From Candidatus Zixiibacteriota bacterium (GTDB lineage Bacteria > Zixibacteria > MSB-5A5 > GN15 > PGXB01): a stretch of DNA of 64,000 bases. The notes beneath the pieces are model-generated. The model was not told where the DNA came from. It searched no databases and saw nothing but the letters and a program-made list of their open reading frames with translations. This document shows positions 26,660 to 34,366 of the stretch, one piece after another. The stretch is taken from contig JAFGAL010000020.1 in assembly GCA_016933695.1 (NCBI GenBank), positions 1 through 64,000 on the forward strand. The letters run 5' to 3'. Made by a program: the position numbers and the translations under genes. Each line of letters opens with the position of its first letter. Within the stretch, counting starts at the first letter, position 1.

Positions 26660-28558
26660 TTATTCGGACAGGCGCGCCGTGATTTTCTCAAGCACGTCGG
26701 CGGTGCGATCCGGGTATTCCCGCAGGATTTGCCCGGTGATGTATCGCCGGAACTTGTCGGGTGATCCGTTGGTCTTTGCCGTCGCGAAACCGTTTTCGGC
26801 CTTTTTCCAGAGCGTATCGAAATCGGATGTGCCATAGTGATCGTCGGGAGTGCCGCCGGATTGGCTCAATGCGATCAATGCGGCTTTAATATGCGCGTAC
26901 GGCCAGTCCTCGACCAACGCCCGATGTAAGAGCGTATATAATTTCTTGGCATCGGCGTATTCCAGATGGACGTTTTTCCGTCGCAGACCGACCATGACAT
27001 CGGCGCAGTAATGCGCCGCCTTTTTGGGATTGACGGCGCGATCGGCGGCCAGTCGTTCGAACAGGTCGAGAAATTTCGACAGTGAGAGCGCCGCGACCTG
27101 TTCCTCGTGAAGTCCCAGTTTGCGCCAGCGTTCCTGCTTGACCCAGAGTTGTTCCTGGATGCTGTCGCGATTTTTGGTGACACGCTCTTCGGTGATCTTC
27201 ACGGGAGGATGGTCGGTATCGGGATACATGCGGTCGGGACCGGGAAGAATGCGTTCGAAATCGGTGGAACCGTCCTTGATATCCTGACGGGTTTCGTTGA
27301 TGACGCCGTCGGCAAGTTCGCCGATGCGGATTTTTATTTCATTGATCGCGGTCGCGACATCGGCCGACGGCCCGCAAACCAGGATGATATCATCGTTGGT
27401 TTCGCACGGCAGGGACCTGGTAATCGTATCCCAAAGGGAATCGGGGATGTCGTATCGCTCTTTTTGTGAGAGGAAAAACAGGTTCGGTTTGGTGTCAATA
27501 CAGGCGATCACACGCACCCGGCCGGACAGTTCGAATCCGAAATCCCGTCCCGGTTGCAATGGCGTGTTGATCATGTCGCGCAGATTCGGCGCATAGAGGG
27601 CGACCACTTTCAGCGGCTGGTCGCTTTCCAGGCGACATCCGATGGTGTTGGCGGTTCCGCTGAACAGGGAGGTGATGTTTTCCTCTTTGTAAGAAACAGC
27701 TTCAGGCGAGGTGAACCGCCCGGTAAACATCTTTTTTAAGTCCAGCAGACCGATCTGCCGAACCGCTTCGGTGGCGGTGAGTCTTTTGATATTGCCGACC
27801 TTATAGACGCCCTTGATCTCGACCCGATCGCCGCCGGTGACAGAGACGTTGACATCCTGACGGACGGTGCCGATTCCGCGGCGGACGAATCCGGCGGCTT
27901 TCATCGAATTGCCAAGCAAGCGGCAGACCTCGGCGGCCTCGTCGGGATTTTTCATATCGGCATCGGTGATCACTTCGATCAGTGGAATCGAGAGCCGGTC
28001 GGTGGCGAAGATGATCTGGTGCCCGATATCGGAAACCTCGCGGCAGGAATCCTCTTCGAGATTCAACTGCGAGATCCGAATTTTCCGTCCCTTGTATGGG
28101 ACCCATCCGTCGATACCAATAATCATCGTTCGCTGGAAACCGGTGGGGATCGAGCCGTCGAGATACTGCTTGCGGACGACGTGCAGTTCATCGACGATCC
28201 GGCAGTTGAAATGCAGGGCGACCCGCATGGCCAGGTCGACGGCGTCCTGGTTGACCAGGAACGGGGGTGTATCGTCCATCTCATAGGTGCAGGTGCGATC
28301 GCGATAGAGCCGGTAAATGACCTCTTTTTTGGTCTTGAACTCCATCAGCGCGGTGCCGTCGTATTCGCCCAGCTCCGAGAGGGTCGGACGCATGTGCCGC
28401 AGGATTTCGGCGTCATGGCGACGATTGGTCAGCCCCACCGGACAATGACAAAACAGTTTGCGTTCGGTGTCGATTTGCTGGTGAATCTCCAGGCCGCATT
28501 TGAAGCCCCGGGATTCAAAGAACGATTTGTCGTCGATGTCGATTTCAAGCTCTTTCAT
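26660..28558 (-). CDS. gatE: Glu-tRNA(Gln) amidotransferase subunit E (archaeal-type)
   Basis: A 632-residue protein that matches GatE rather than bacterial GatB. The family start is GLEIHQQIDTERKLFCHCP (GatB proteins have GLEIHVQL), followed by the kinase-like cradle with YLDGSIPTGFQRTMIIG, ISQLNLEEDSCRE and GTVRQDVNVSVTGGDRVEIKG. The GAD-like insertion characteristic of GatE is present (SGRVRVIACIDTKPNLFFLS to residue about 430), then LPGPDRMYPDTDHPPV and the helical and YqeY-like tail. GatE phosphorylates Glu-tRNA(Gln) and, with the asparaginase-like GatD, amidates it to Gln-tRNA(Gln). No gatD, gatA, gatB or gatC is in the window. ATG 28558 is chosen over the track TTG at 28609 by family N-terminus. 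Confidence 0.9.
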   Translation of the reverse strand: MKELEIDIDDKSFFESRGFKCGLEIHQQIDTERKLFCHCPVGLTNRRHDAEILRHMRPTLSELGEYDGTALMEFKTKKEVIYRLYRDRTCTYEMDDTPPFLVNQDAVDLAMRVALHFNCRIVDELHVVRKQYLDGSIPTGFQRTMIIGIDGWVPYKGRKIRISQLNLEEDSCREVSDIGHQIIFATDRLSIPLIEVITDADMKNPDEAAEVCRLLGNSMKAAGFVRRGIGTVRQDVNVSVTGGDRVEIKGVYKVGNIKRLTATEAVRQIGLLDLKKMFTGRFTSPEAVSYKEENITSLFSGTANTIGCRLESDQPLKVVALYAPNLRDMINTPLQPGRDFGFELSGRVRVIACIDTKPNLFFLSQKERYDIPDSLWDTITRSLPCETNDDIILVCGPSADVATAINEIKIRIGELADGVINETRQDIKDGSTDFERILPGPDRMYPDTDHPPVKITEERVTKNRDSIQEQLWVKQERWRKLGLHEEQVAALSLSKFLDLFERLAADRAVNPKKAAHYCADVMVGLRRKNVHLEYADAKKLYTLLHRALVEDWPYAHIKAALIALSQSGGTPDDHYGTSDFDTLWKKAENGFATAKTNGSPDKFRRYITGQILREYPDRTADVLEKITARLSE

Positions 28559-28734
28559 AACAGAGGGGAATATATACGGCAACGCGAAAAAAGAAAGCGA
28601 TTTTTTCAAGAAATCGGGACCGACCGGGGGATCAGCGAGAGCGGGATGTGCGGTCGAAAAAACGGCCGACAGGTATATAATTCATTGACAAGATGTCCGT
28701 CTCTCTCGTATTTTTATGTGTCGGGAGGATTCAC

Positions 28735-29433
28735 ATGCGTTCAATCGAAGAGCTGATCAATCGCCAGCTTAATCGCTGGGAAATGGAACGTCGTCACCGC
28801 GAAGAGGAAATCCAAAATGGTATTGCGCCGGAAATCAAGCCCATTGTCACGGTGAGTCGACAACGGGGAAGTCGGGGCGCATATATCGCCGAACGCCTCG
28901 CCGAGAAACTGGGATACCAATTGCTGTATCGCGAGATCATCGACGAAATCTGCAAGTCGTCGGGATACCGTCGGCGGGTGATCGAGTCGCTTGACAACAA
29001 GGTGCGGTCACGGATGGAACTCTGGTTCGAGGGGTTATTCAAGGGCATGTATATCGACTCCTCGGATTATTTCAAGCAGTTGTATCGGGTGATCATGTCG
29101 GTGTCGGCGCATGGCGGGGTGGTGGTGGTCGGTCGCGCCGCCAATTTCATGCTGTCGCGCGATCAGGGATTTCACCTGCGCGTGGTGGCGGCCCGTCCGG
29201 TGCGAATCGAAAATCTGGTGCGCTATCAGCAGTTGACCCACGAGCAGGCGGAGCAGGAAATCCGTCAATTCGACAGGAGCCGGGCGGAATTCGTCGAGAG
29301 TAATTTCCATATGAACATCGACGACCCGGGCGCCTATGACCTGATTCTCAACACGACGTATGTCGACGTCGACGAAGCGGTGCAAATCGCCGAGCTGGGA
29401 ATGCAGTCGAAGCGGAAGGCGCTGAGTGCCTGA
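28735..29433 (+). CDS. Cytidylate kinase-like family protein
   Basis: A 232-residue P-loop protein of the cytidylate kinase-like group (Cytidylate_kin2 type). The degenerate Walker A is VSRQRGSRGAYIAERLAEKL, in place of the G-x4-GK-S/T of true CMP kinases, followed by GYQLLYREIIDEI. Further family blocks are HGGVVVVGRAANFML, LRVVAARPVRIENL and the lid-type RSRAEFVESNFHMNID with YDLILNTTYVDVDEAV. The reaction is not established for this subgroup; loss of the canonical Lys/Ser suggests altered nucleotide handling. The track ORF begins 14 codons earlier, but a strong GGGAGG sits seven bases before ATG 28735. Transcribed divergently from gatE. Confidence 0.82.
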   Translation: MRSIEELINRQLNRWEMERRHREEEIQNGIAPEIKPIVTVSRQRGSRGAYIAERLAEKLGYQLLYREIIDEICKSSGYRRRVIESLDNKVRSRMELWFEGLFKGMYIDSSDYFKQLYRVIMSVSAHGGVVVVGRAANFMLSRDQGFHLRVVAARPVRIENLVRYQQLTHEQAEQEIRQFDRSRAEFVESNFHMNIDDPGAYDLILNTTYVDVDEAVQIAELGMQSKRKALSA

Positions 29434-29652
29434 GAGGGGACTCCGCCCCGTCGCCCCCGGATGAGACGCGTTGAAAAAAGTTTTTTATGGTGCAAGATTT
29501 ATATTGCATTATAAAATATAAATATCGTTTAATTGTTTGTTGTTTGGCGTTTCATTACGCAAGAAAGGGCATGATTCGGTACTGTATTTTCAAAACGGTA
29601 ACAAGTGTAAAGCTAAAATACCTTTAACCACTGTGGTACTAAGGAGGCACTG

Positions 29653-30192
29653 ATGCCAGTTAAGAAGACGGCCAAGAAGACGACGAAGAAGGCGGCACCG
29701 AAGAAACCCGCCGCCAAGAAACCTGCGGCCAAGAAGACCACCGCGACCAAGAAGAAAGCGGCCCCGAAGAAGAAAGCCGCCCCGAAGAAGAAAGCGGCCC
29801 CGAAGAAGAAAGCCGCCCCGAAGAAGAAAGCGGCTCCGAAGAAGAAAGCCGCCCCGAAGAAGAAGGCGGCTCCGAAGAAGAAAGCCGCCCCGAAAAAGAA
29901 AGTCGCGGCGAAGAAGCCGGCCAAGAAGAAAACGGCACGCAAAGCCAGCCCGGCGTTGATGAAGCCGGTCAATCCCGACAGCACTCTCGGTGCGATCGTG
30001 GGCGACAAGGCAATGCCGCGTGCGCAGATTACCAAAAAGCTCTGGGACTATATCAAGAAGAACAATCTTCAGGACCAGACCAACCGTCGCATGATCAACG
30101 CCGATGACAAACTGAAGGCGGTGTTCGGCGGCAAGGCCAAGGTCAATATGTTTGAGATGACCAAGCTGGTCTCCAAGCATATCAAGTCATAG
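29653..30192 (+). CDS. Histone H1-like Lys/Ala/Pro tail fused to a SWIB domain
   Basis: A 179-residue basic protein. Residues 1-100 are almost only Lys, Ala, Pro and Thr, including eight uninterrupted AAPKKK hexapeptides (residues about 36-83), as in bacterial histone-H1-like nucleoid proteins. Residues about 103-179 are a complete SWIB/MDM2-type domain: STLGAIVGDKAMPRAQITKK, LWDYIKKNNLQDQTNRRMIN, ADDKLKAVFGG and NMFEMTKLVSKHI. The tail should bind DNA non-specifically; SWIB domains mediate protein contacts in chromatin factors and in chlamydial topoisomerase. A perfect AAGGAGG before ATG 29653 suggests high expression. The 219-bp upstream gap is AT-rich and holds no other gene; no convincing -35/-10 pair was found. 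Role in nucleoid packing is inference. Confidence 0.9.
   Translation: MPVKKTAKKTTKKAAPKKPAAKKPAAKKTTATKKKAAPKKKAAPKKKAAPKKKAAPKKKAAPKKKAAPKKKAAPKKKAAPKKKVAAKKPAKKKTARKASPALMKPVNPDSTLGAIVGDKAMPRAQITKKLWDYIKKNNLQDQTNRRMINADDKLKAVFGGKAKVNMFEMTKLVSKHIKS
29758..29901 (+). repeat. Eight tandem 18-bp units encoding AAPKKK
   Basis: Eight in-frame 18-bp units. The first codon alternates GCG, GCC, GCG, GCC..., and units 5 and 7 share GCT as second codon, so the array is really four 36-bp dimers. This indicates growth by 36-bp duplication and likely length variation between strains. Confidence 0.9.
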
Positions 30193-30214
30193 CCTGAGCC
30201 GAAGGTGAGTTTAC

Positions 30215-30240
30215 GGGCCGGATCTCATCCGGCCCTTTTT
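30215..30240 (+). terminator. Terminator of the histone-SWIB gene
   Basis: Perfect 9-bp stem GGGCCGGAT/ATCCGGCCC with a 3-nt loop, then TTTTT. Confidence 0.9.
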
Positions 30241-30282
30241 ATTGGGTGATGCGGGGGCATTCCCATCGGGGGATTTTGCCTT

Positions 30283-30310
30283 TTGATTTCATCGTGAGCG
30301 TCGCTATATT
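30283..30310 (+). promoter_or_regulatory. Predicted promoter at the head of the polysaccharide locus, leaderless arrangement
   Basis: TTGATT, 16 bp, TATATT, then six bases to ATG 30317. The expected start of transcription falls on the start codon. Confidence 0.55.
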
Positions 30311-30316
30311 GCCGTC

Positions 30317-32047
30317 ATGACGTCCCGTTCCAATCATACGAAATCGAAGTATTATCCCCCGGGGATCTTTTTGCTCGTATCGTTGGCTTTCTGCCTGCCG
30401 TTTTTCCGCAAGTGGGAATATATCGGCGTGGGCGACTGGGAGCTGTTTTGCACGATGGCCGCCGTCCCGGCGAAAACGATCACGTATTTCGGACAATTTC
30501 CATTCTGGAATCCGTATCTGGGCGGAGGCAATATCCTGTTTGCGCATCCCGAGGTTGGGATTGCATCGCCGTTCTTCCTCTTGATAATGCTGTTCGGTCC
30601 GGTGGCGGGTTTGAAAGTGCAGATCCTGCTCGCCTATTTCCTCGGTTTTTACGGGACCTATCTTCTGGCGCGCAAGATCGGTCTGGGGAATTTGGCGTCG
30701 TATCTGGTTTCGTTCACGTATTACGGCAGTTCCTATTTTGCCCTGCATTTCAGTATCGGGCATATCCCGTTTACGCATTTTTGTTTTTTGCCGTGGGTGA
30801 TTCTGTTTCTTCTGAAGGCCGAGGGCGACTGGAAGTATATTCTCGGCGCCGCAGGGGCGCTTGCGTTGATAATTCTCGGCAACGGGGCGGCAGTGCCGTT
30901 GTTGTATACCCTGTTTTTCTGTGGTATGCTGATGGTATTGCTTTCCATTGAACAGGGCCATCTGCGCCATGTCCGGCGATTCCTGGTGGCGACGGTACTG
31001 GGCGTGCTTCTGGCAGGGGTGAAATTCTTCCCGATGTATTCCTATCTGTCGCAAAACCGCTGGGAGGGAATGCCGACCGATCAGGTGCCGCTGTCCCTGG
31101 CGTTTACCGGGCTGTTTTCATTTGACCAGTGGATATTCCGCACTGCCGGTTCGGGGCAGTACTGGGGTTGGCATGAGTACGGCGCGTATCTTTCGCCGGC
31201 GGTGCTGATTCTGGCGGTGGTCGGCGCGGTGTGTTGCCTGCGTCGAAGCCGCCTCTGGCTGATTCTCGGGCTGTTTTTTTTCATTTTCGGTCTGGGACAT
31301 TTTTCACCGGTGTCGCTCTGGAACCTGATTGTGCATCTTCCGGGATTTTCATCGGTACGATCACCGGCGCGAGCGTTTCAGTTTGTGGTCCTCGCGTTTG
31401 CGATCATGGCCGGATTCGGCCTTGATTTTTGCCTGAATCGGTTAAAGACAACATTCACTCAGGCACGGTATCTTGCCGTGGTCCTGGTGGCGGCGGTTAT
31501 CGTGGTGAACCTGTTTATCAATTTGCCCAGCCTGCGCACGATCGGATACAAGAAGCCGGAGCCGGTGGTATTCCAGGATGAATTTCGGCAGGAAATCGGT
31601 CGCAAGGACGACATTTACAATCAATTCCGGCGTAATCGCGGCTCGCTCGTGACGCCCTGGCTTTCAGGGTACAAGGAAAGTCGCGGAATGGTTACGCCGA
31701 CCAGTGACGTGCTGATGGAATATGTGGTGGAGGGAAGAGCCCAGGTTCTGTATCGCCGGTATACGCCGAATCGGGTCGAGTACGCGATCCGATCCGACCG
31801 CCCGGGGACGATTGTGTTCGGCATCGGGTACGACGAAGGATGGTATGCCGAGGACGGGCGGCGGCTGTTTGAACGCAATGCTTTAGTGGCGATGCGCTTT
31901 ACCGCACAGGACCATGAGGTGGTCCTGAAATACCGGACGCCGTATTTCTATCTCGGATTAGTGATCAGTCTGCTGACCCTTGCCGTGTGTCTGTTGCTCT
32001 GGCGCCGTCCTCAGCTTGGGAACCGTTGCAAAGCGATATTTGAGTAG
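30317..32047 (+). CDS. Polytopic membrane protein, YfhO/GT-C-like
   Basis: A 576-residue protein with about 12 hydrophobic segments. The first loop reads GVGDWELFCTMAAVPAKTI, then FPFWNPYLGGGNILFAHPEVG; the WNPY..GG.P..A.P pattern is typical of YfhO and related bacterial membrane proteins that transfer sugars from lipid carriers to envelope polymers. SSVRSPARAFQFVVLAFAIM in a later loop is another conserved YfhO-like stretch. The acidic residues of the first loop may be catalytic; the substrate is unknown. There is no Shine-Dalgarno site but a well-placed promoter for a leaderless mRNA. Its last 90 bp overlap the end of the convergent GT2 ORF; the final membrane helix and Arg-rich tail look genuine. 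Confidence 0.75.
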   Translation: MTSRSNHTKSKYYPPGIFLLVSLAFCLPFFRKWEYIGVGDWELFCTMAAVPAKTITYFGQFPFWNPYLGGGNILFAHPEVGIASPFFLLIMLFGPVAGLKVQILLAYFLGFYGTYLLARKIGLGNLASYLVSFTYYGSSYFALHFSIGHIPFTHFCFLPWVILFLLKAEGDWKYILGAAGALALIILGNGAAVPLLYTLFFCGMLMVLLSIEQGHLRHVRRFLVATVLGVLLAGVKFFPMYSYLSQNRWEGMPTDQVPLSLAFTGLFSFDQWIFRTAGSGQYWGWHEYGAYLSPAVLILAVVGAVCCLRRSRLWLILGLFFFIFGLGHFSPVSLWNLIVHLPGFSSVRSPARAFQFVVLAFAIMAGFGLDFCLNRLKTTFTQARYLAVVLVAAVIVVNLFINLPSLRTIGYKKPEPVVFQDEFRQEIGRKDDIYNQFRRNRGSLVTPWLSGYKESRGMVTPTSDVLMEYVVEGRAQVLYRRYTPNRVEYAIRSDRPGTIVFGIGYDEGWYAEDGRRLFERNALVAMRFTAQDHEVVLKYRTPYFYLGLVISLLTLAVCLLLWRRPQLGNRCKAIFE

Positions 32048-32704
32048 GGTCCAGATGGCCTGCAGGCCGTCGTACCAGCGAATCTTTTTCCCTTCCTGGA
32101 ATTTCCTCGGATGGTAGTCGATCGGGATTTCATGTATTTCGATCTTATTGCGTCCCAGTTTGGCGACCACTTCCGGGCAGAATTCAAACCGCTCGCTTTC
32201 CAGATGCATGGCCTTTAAGAGCTCGGTGCGGATCATTTTATAACAGGTCGACTCATCGGTGATCCTGACCCGAAACAGCAAATTGGCAATCAGGGTCAAC
32301 AGTTTTCCTCCCCAGAGATAGCGGGTGTAGGAAATGCCGGATTCAGGATTACGGATTCGGGAGCCGAATACGGCATGGGCCTTGACCTGTTCCGCCTTGT
32401 CAAGCATGCGGATCAGATCATTCGGGTCGTATTCCAGATCGCCGTCCTGTATGACCGTATAGACTCCCTGTGCTGACGGCAGGCCGGTGATGATGGCATG
32501 ACCTTTGCCGATATTGCGTTTTTGATGGACGATGACGACGTCGGGATGTGAACGAAATCGCTCGATAATCCGTCCGGTGGCATCAGTGGAACCGTTGTTA
32601 ATGATAATCAACTGGAGATCGATTTCCAGATTAAGAATACGCTCGATGATTTCGCGGGCGGTTTTTTCTTCGTTATACAGCGGCATGAGAACGGATAATC
32701 GCAT
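31958..32704 (-). CDS. Glycosyltransferase family 2 (polyprenyl-phosphate sugar transferase-like)
   Basis: A 248-residue GT-A enzyme: MRLSVLMPLYNEEKTAREII start, NNGSTDATGRII, KRNIGKGHAIITGL, and the metal-binding DGDLEYDPNDL in place of DxD. The FGSRIR and KLLTLIANLLFRVRITDESTCYK segments are those of dolichol/polyprenyl-phosphate mannosyl- or glucosyltransferases. It probably loads a sugar onto a lipid carrier for the GT-C proteins nearby. The track ORF adds 44 N-terminal codons; ATG 32704 opens at the family start and has a promoter directly upstream. The family usually ends near LLKYRF; the remaining tail continues because no stop occurs, which creates the convergent overlap with the preceding gene. 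Confidence 0.9.
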   Translation of the reverse strand: MRLSVLMPLYNEEKTAREIIERILNLEIDLQLIIINNGSTDATGRIIERFRSHPDVVIVHQKRNIGKGHAIITGLPSAQGVYTVIQDGDLEYDPNDLIRMLDKAEQVKAHAVFGSRIRNPESGISYTRYLWGGKLLTLIANLLFRVRITDESTCYKMIRTELLKAMHLESERFEFCPEVVAKLGRNKIEIHEIPIDYHPRKFQEGKKIRWYDGLQAIWTLLKYRFATVPKLRTAPEQQTHGKGQQTDH

Positions 32705-32709
32705 ATCGC

Positions 32710-32737
32710 AATATATGCCCGGACAGACGAAAGTCAA
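32710..32737 (-). promoter_or_regulatory. Predicted promoter of the GT2 gene, leaderless arrangement
   Basis: Minus strand TTGACT, 16 bp, TATATT, then five bases to ATG 32704. No Shine-Dalgarno is present. Confidence 0.6.
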
Positions 32738-32772
32738 TGGTTGATAATACCTTGCGATATGGCAATACAGCC

Positions 32773-32801
32773 TTGACTTTTGGGGGCCTTTTTCGTATAG
32801 A
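32773..32801 (+). promoter_or_regulatory. Predicted promoter of the export genes
   Basis: TTGACT, 17 bp, TATAGA. The leader to ATG 32831 is about 23 nt and contains GGAGA. Confidence 0.65.
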
Positions 32802-32830
32802 GTAGCGTTAATAAACATGGAGAATCGTAC

Positions 32831-34360
32831 ATGCATACTCCGTCATGGAAGTTATTGACTGTTTTATCAGGACCGGTGGCATCGCGGGGGTTTGTTTATG
32901 CGCTGTTGTGTGCCGGCTGGTGGGTGGGGCTGATGTTTCCAATCCATGCCCCGATGGCGCAGGAGACAGGATTCGGTGCGGTGGTGGAACCTGATCAATA
33001 TCTGATCCAGCCCGGCGATAAATTCCGAATCGACTTCTGGGACGGCGTCACGCCCACGATTAATGTCGAGGTGACACCGGAGGGGGCGGTGCTGATCGCC
33101 GCGATGGGACGTCTGGAAATCGCCGATCTGACCCTGACCAGAGCCAAAGCCGCTTTGCACGAATTGGTTCGCGGGTATTATCCCGATGCCGATTTTTCCA
33201 TCAGTCTGGATGGTATTCGTTCCACCCAGATACTGGTGATCGGAGCGGTGCGCAATCCGGGTTTGTATGACGGATATGTTTCACAACAGGTGTCGGAATT
33301 CATCCGTAAGGCGGGTGGATTGGTTGCCGGGGCCTCGCAGCGCAATATTTCCTTGTGTTGCAACGGCAATACGTCGATTCATGTCGACCTTTTACAATTC
33401 GAGCGGCTTGGTAGCCGTGATGCCAACCCGCTGTGTTATGCCGGCAGTGTTATCAAGGTTCCGCTGTTGAAAGATTCCTCGGCATTCATACAAATTGCCG
33501 GAGCGGTGACTGTTCCGGGCGGCTATGAATACCGCGAAGATGACGATCTCGGAACATTGATCGATCTGGCGTTGGGACTGAACGGACTCGAGGGGGATTC
33601 GGTACTGGTGTATCGCACTACGCCCGGAGGGAGTACCCCGATGGCGGTTGCGCTTGATCATCGTGAGTTCGCAATCCGGGCCGGAGATAAAATTATCGTG
33701 CAACAGCGCACCCAGGGATTTATCCCGGACTATATCGCCGTCACCGGACAGGTCGCAATGCCCGGACGCTACCCGTTTCATGCCAGAAACGATTTGGTGT
33801 CGGCATTGGCCATGGCGGGAGGGATTACCGGGACAGCCGATATGTATGCCCTGACGATTTACCGCCGCCCCGGATACGAAGACCCGGCGGCGATGCAGAA
33901 TCTGGTTGATCCGGCAAGTCGTAATCATATCACGCTGGCCGGTGAACGCATCCCGCTGTCGCTTAATCCCGAGGTGGTCGCCTCAGGCCGGCTGGAATCG
34001 GTGACGCTGGTTGCGGGTGATTCGATTGTGGTGCCGCAGACGACGGGTTCGGTGAGTATTTTCGGACAGGTCCGTCGCCCCGGAGCGGTGCCGTTTGACA
34101 GGCCGATATCCGCCGGAACACTGGCGCGGATGGCGGGGGGGTACGCCCCAAAGGCCGACCAAAACAGTATCCAAATTATTCGCAAGGCGGGCGGACAGAC
34201 CATCACCAGTGATTGTCGTGCGCTGGTGTATGACGGCGACGTTGTGATTATCCCGGAAAAAAGAAATGCCGGCAGTTTCTGGGAGAAGATACGGGATATT
34301 TCGCTGGTGCTGGGTGGTTTGAGTCTGGTCTATTTGGCGGTTGACAACGCGACGGACTAA
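32831..34360 (+). CDS. Wza-like polysaccharide export protein with SLBB domains
   Basis: A 509-residue outer-membrane/periplasmic export protein. After a long N-terminal hydrophobic signal region comes the Poly_export domain (YLIQPGDKFRIDFWDG... VTPEGAVLIAAMGRLEIADLTL), then four SLBB-type repeats beginning GAVRNPGLYDGYVSQQ, GAVTVPGGYEYREDD, GQVAMPGRYPFHARND and GQVRRPGAVPFDRPIS. A C-terminal hydrophobic segment (ISLVLGGLSLVYLAV) may cross a membrane. There is no lipobox, unlike E. coli Wza. Such proteins form the translocon through which capsule or exopolysaccharide leaves the cell. The Wzz-like gene follows six bases after the stop, so the two are co-expressed. Confidence 0.92.
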   Translation: MHTPSWKLLTVLSGPVASRGFVYALLCAGWWVGLMFPIHAPMAQETGFGAVVEPDQYLIQPGDKFRIDFWDGVTPTINVEVTPEGAVLIAAMGRLEIADLTLTRAKAALHELVRGYYPDADFSISLDGIRSTQILVIGAVRNPGLYDGYVSQQVSEFIRKAGGLVAGASQRNISLCCNGNTSIHVDLLQFERLGSRDANPLCYAGSVIKVPLLKDSSAFIQIAGAVTVPGGYEYREDDDLGTLIDLALGLNGLEGDSVLVYRTTPGGSTPMAVALDHREFAIRAGDKIIVQQRTQGFIPDYIAVTGQVAMPGRYPFHARNDLVSALAMAGGITGTADMYALTIYRRPGYEDPAAMQNLVDPASRNHITLAGERIPLSLNPEVVASGRLESVTLVAGDSIVVPQTTGSVSIFGQVRRPGAVPFDRPISAGTLARMAGGYAPKADQNSIQIIRKAGGQTITSDCRALVYDGDVVIIPEKRNAGSFWEKIRDISLVLGGLSLVYLAVDNATD

Positions 34361-34366
34361 AAGCAC

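Noticed and set aside
29758-29901. Possible CRISPR or non-coding tandem array
   Set aside because: The units are contiguous, in frame, without spacers, and encode AAPKKK within a gene with a strong ribosome site.
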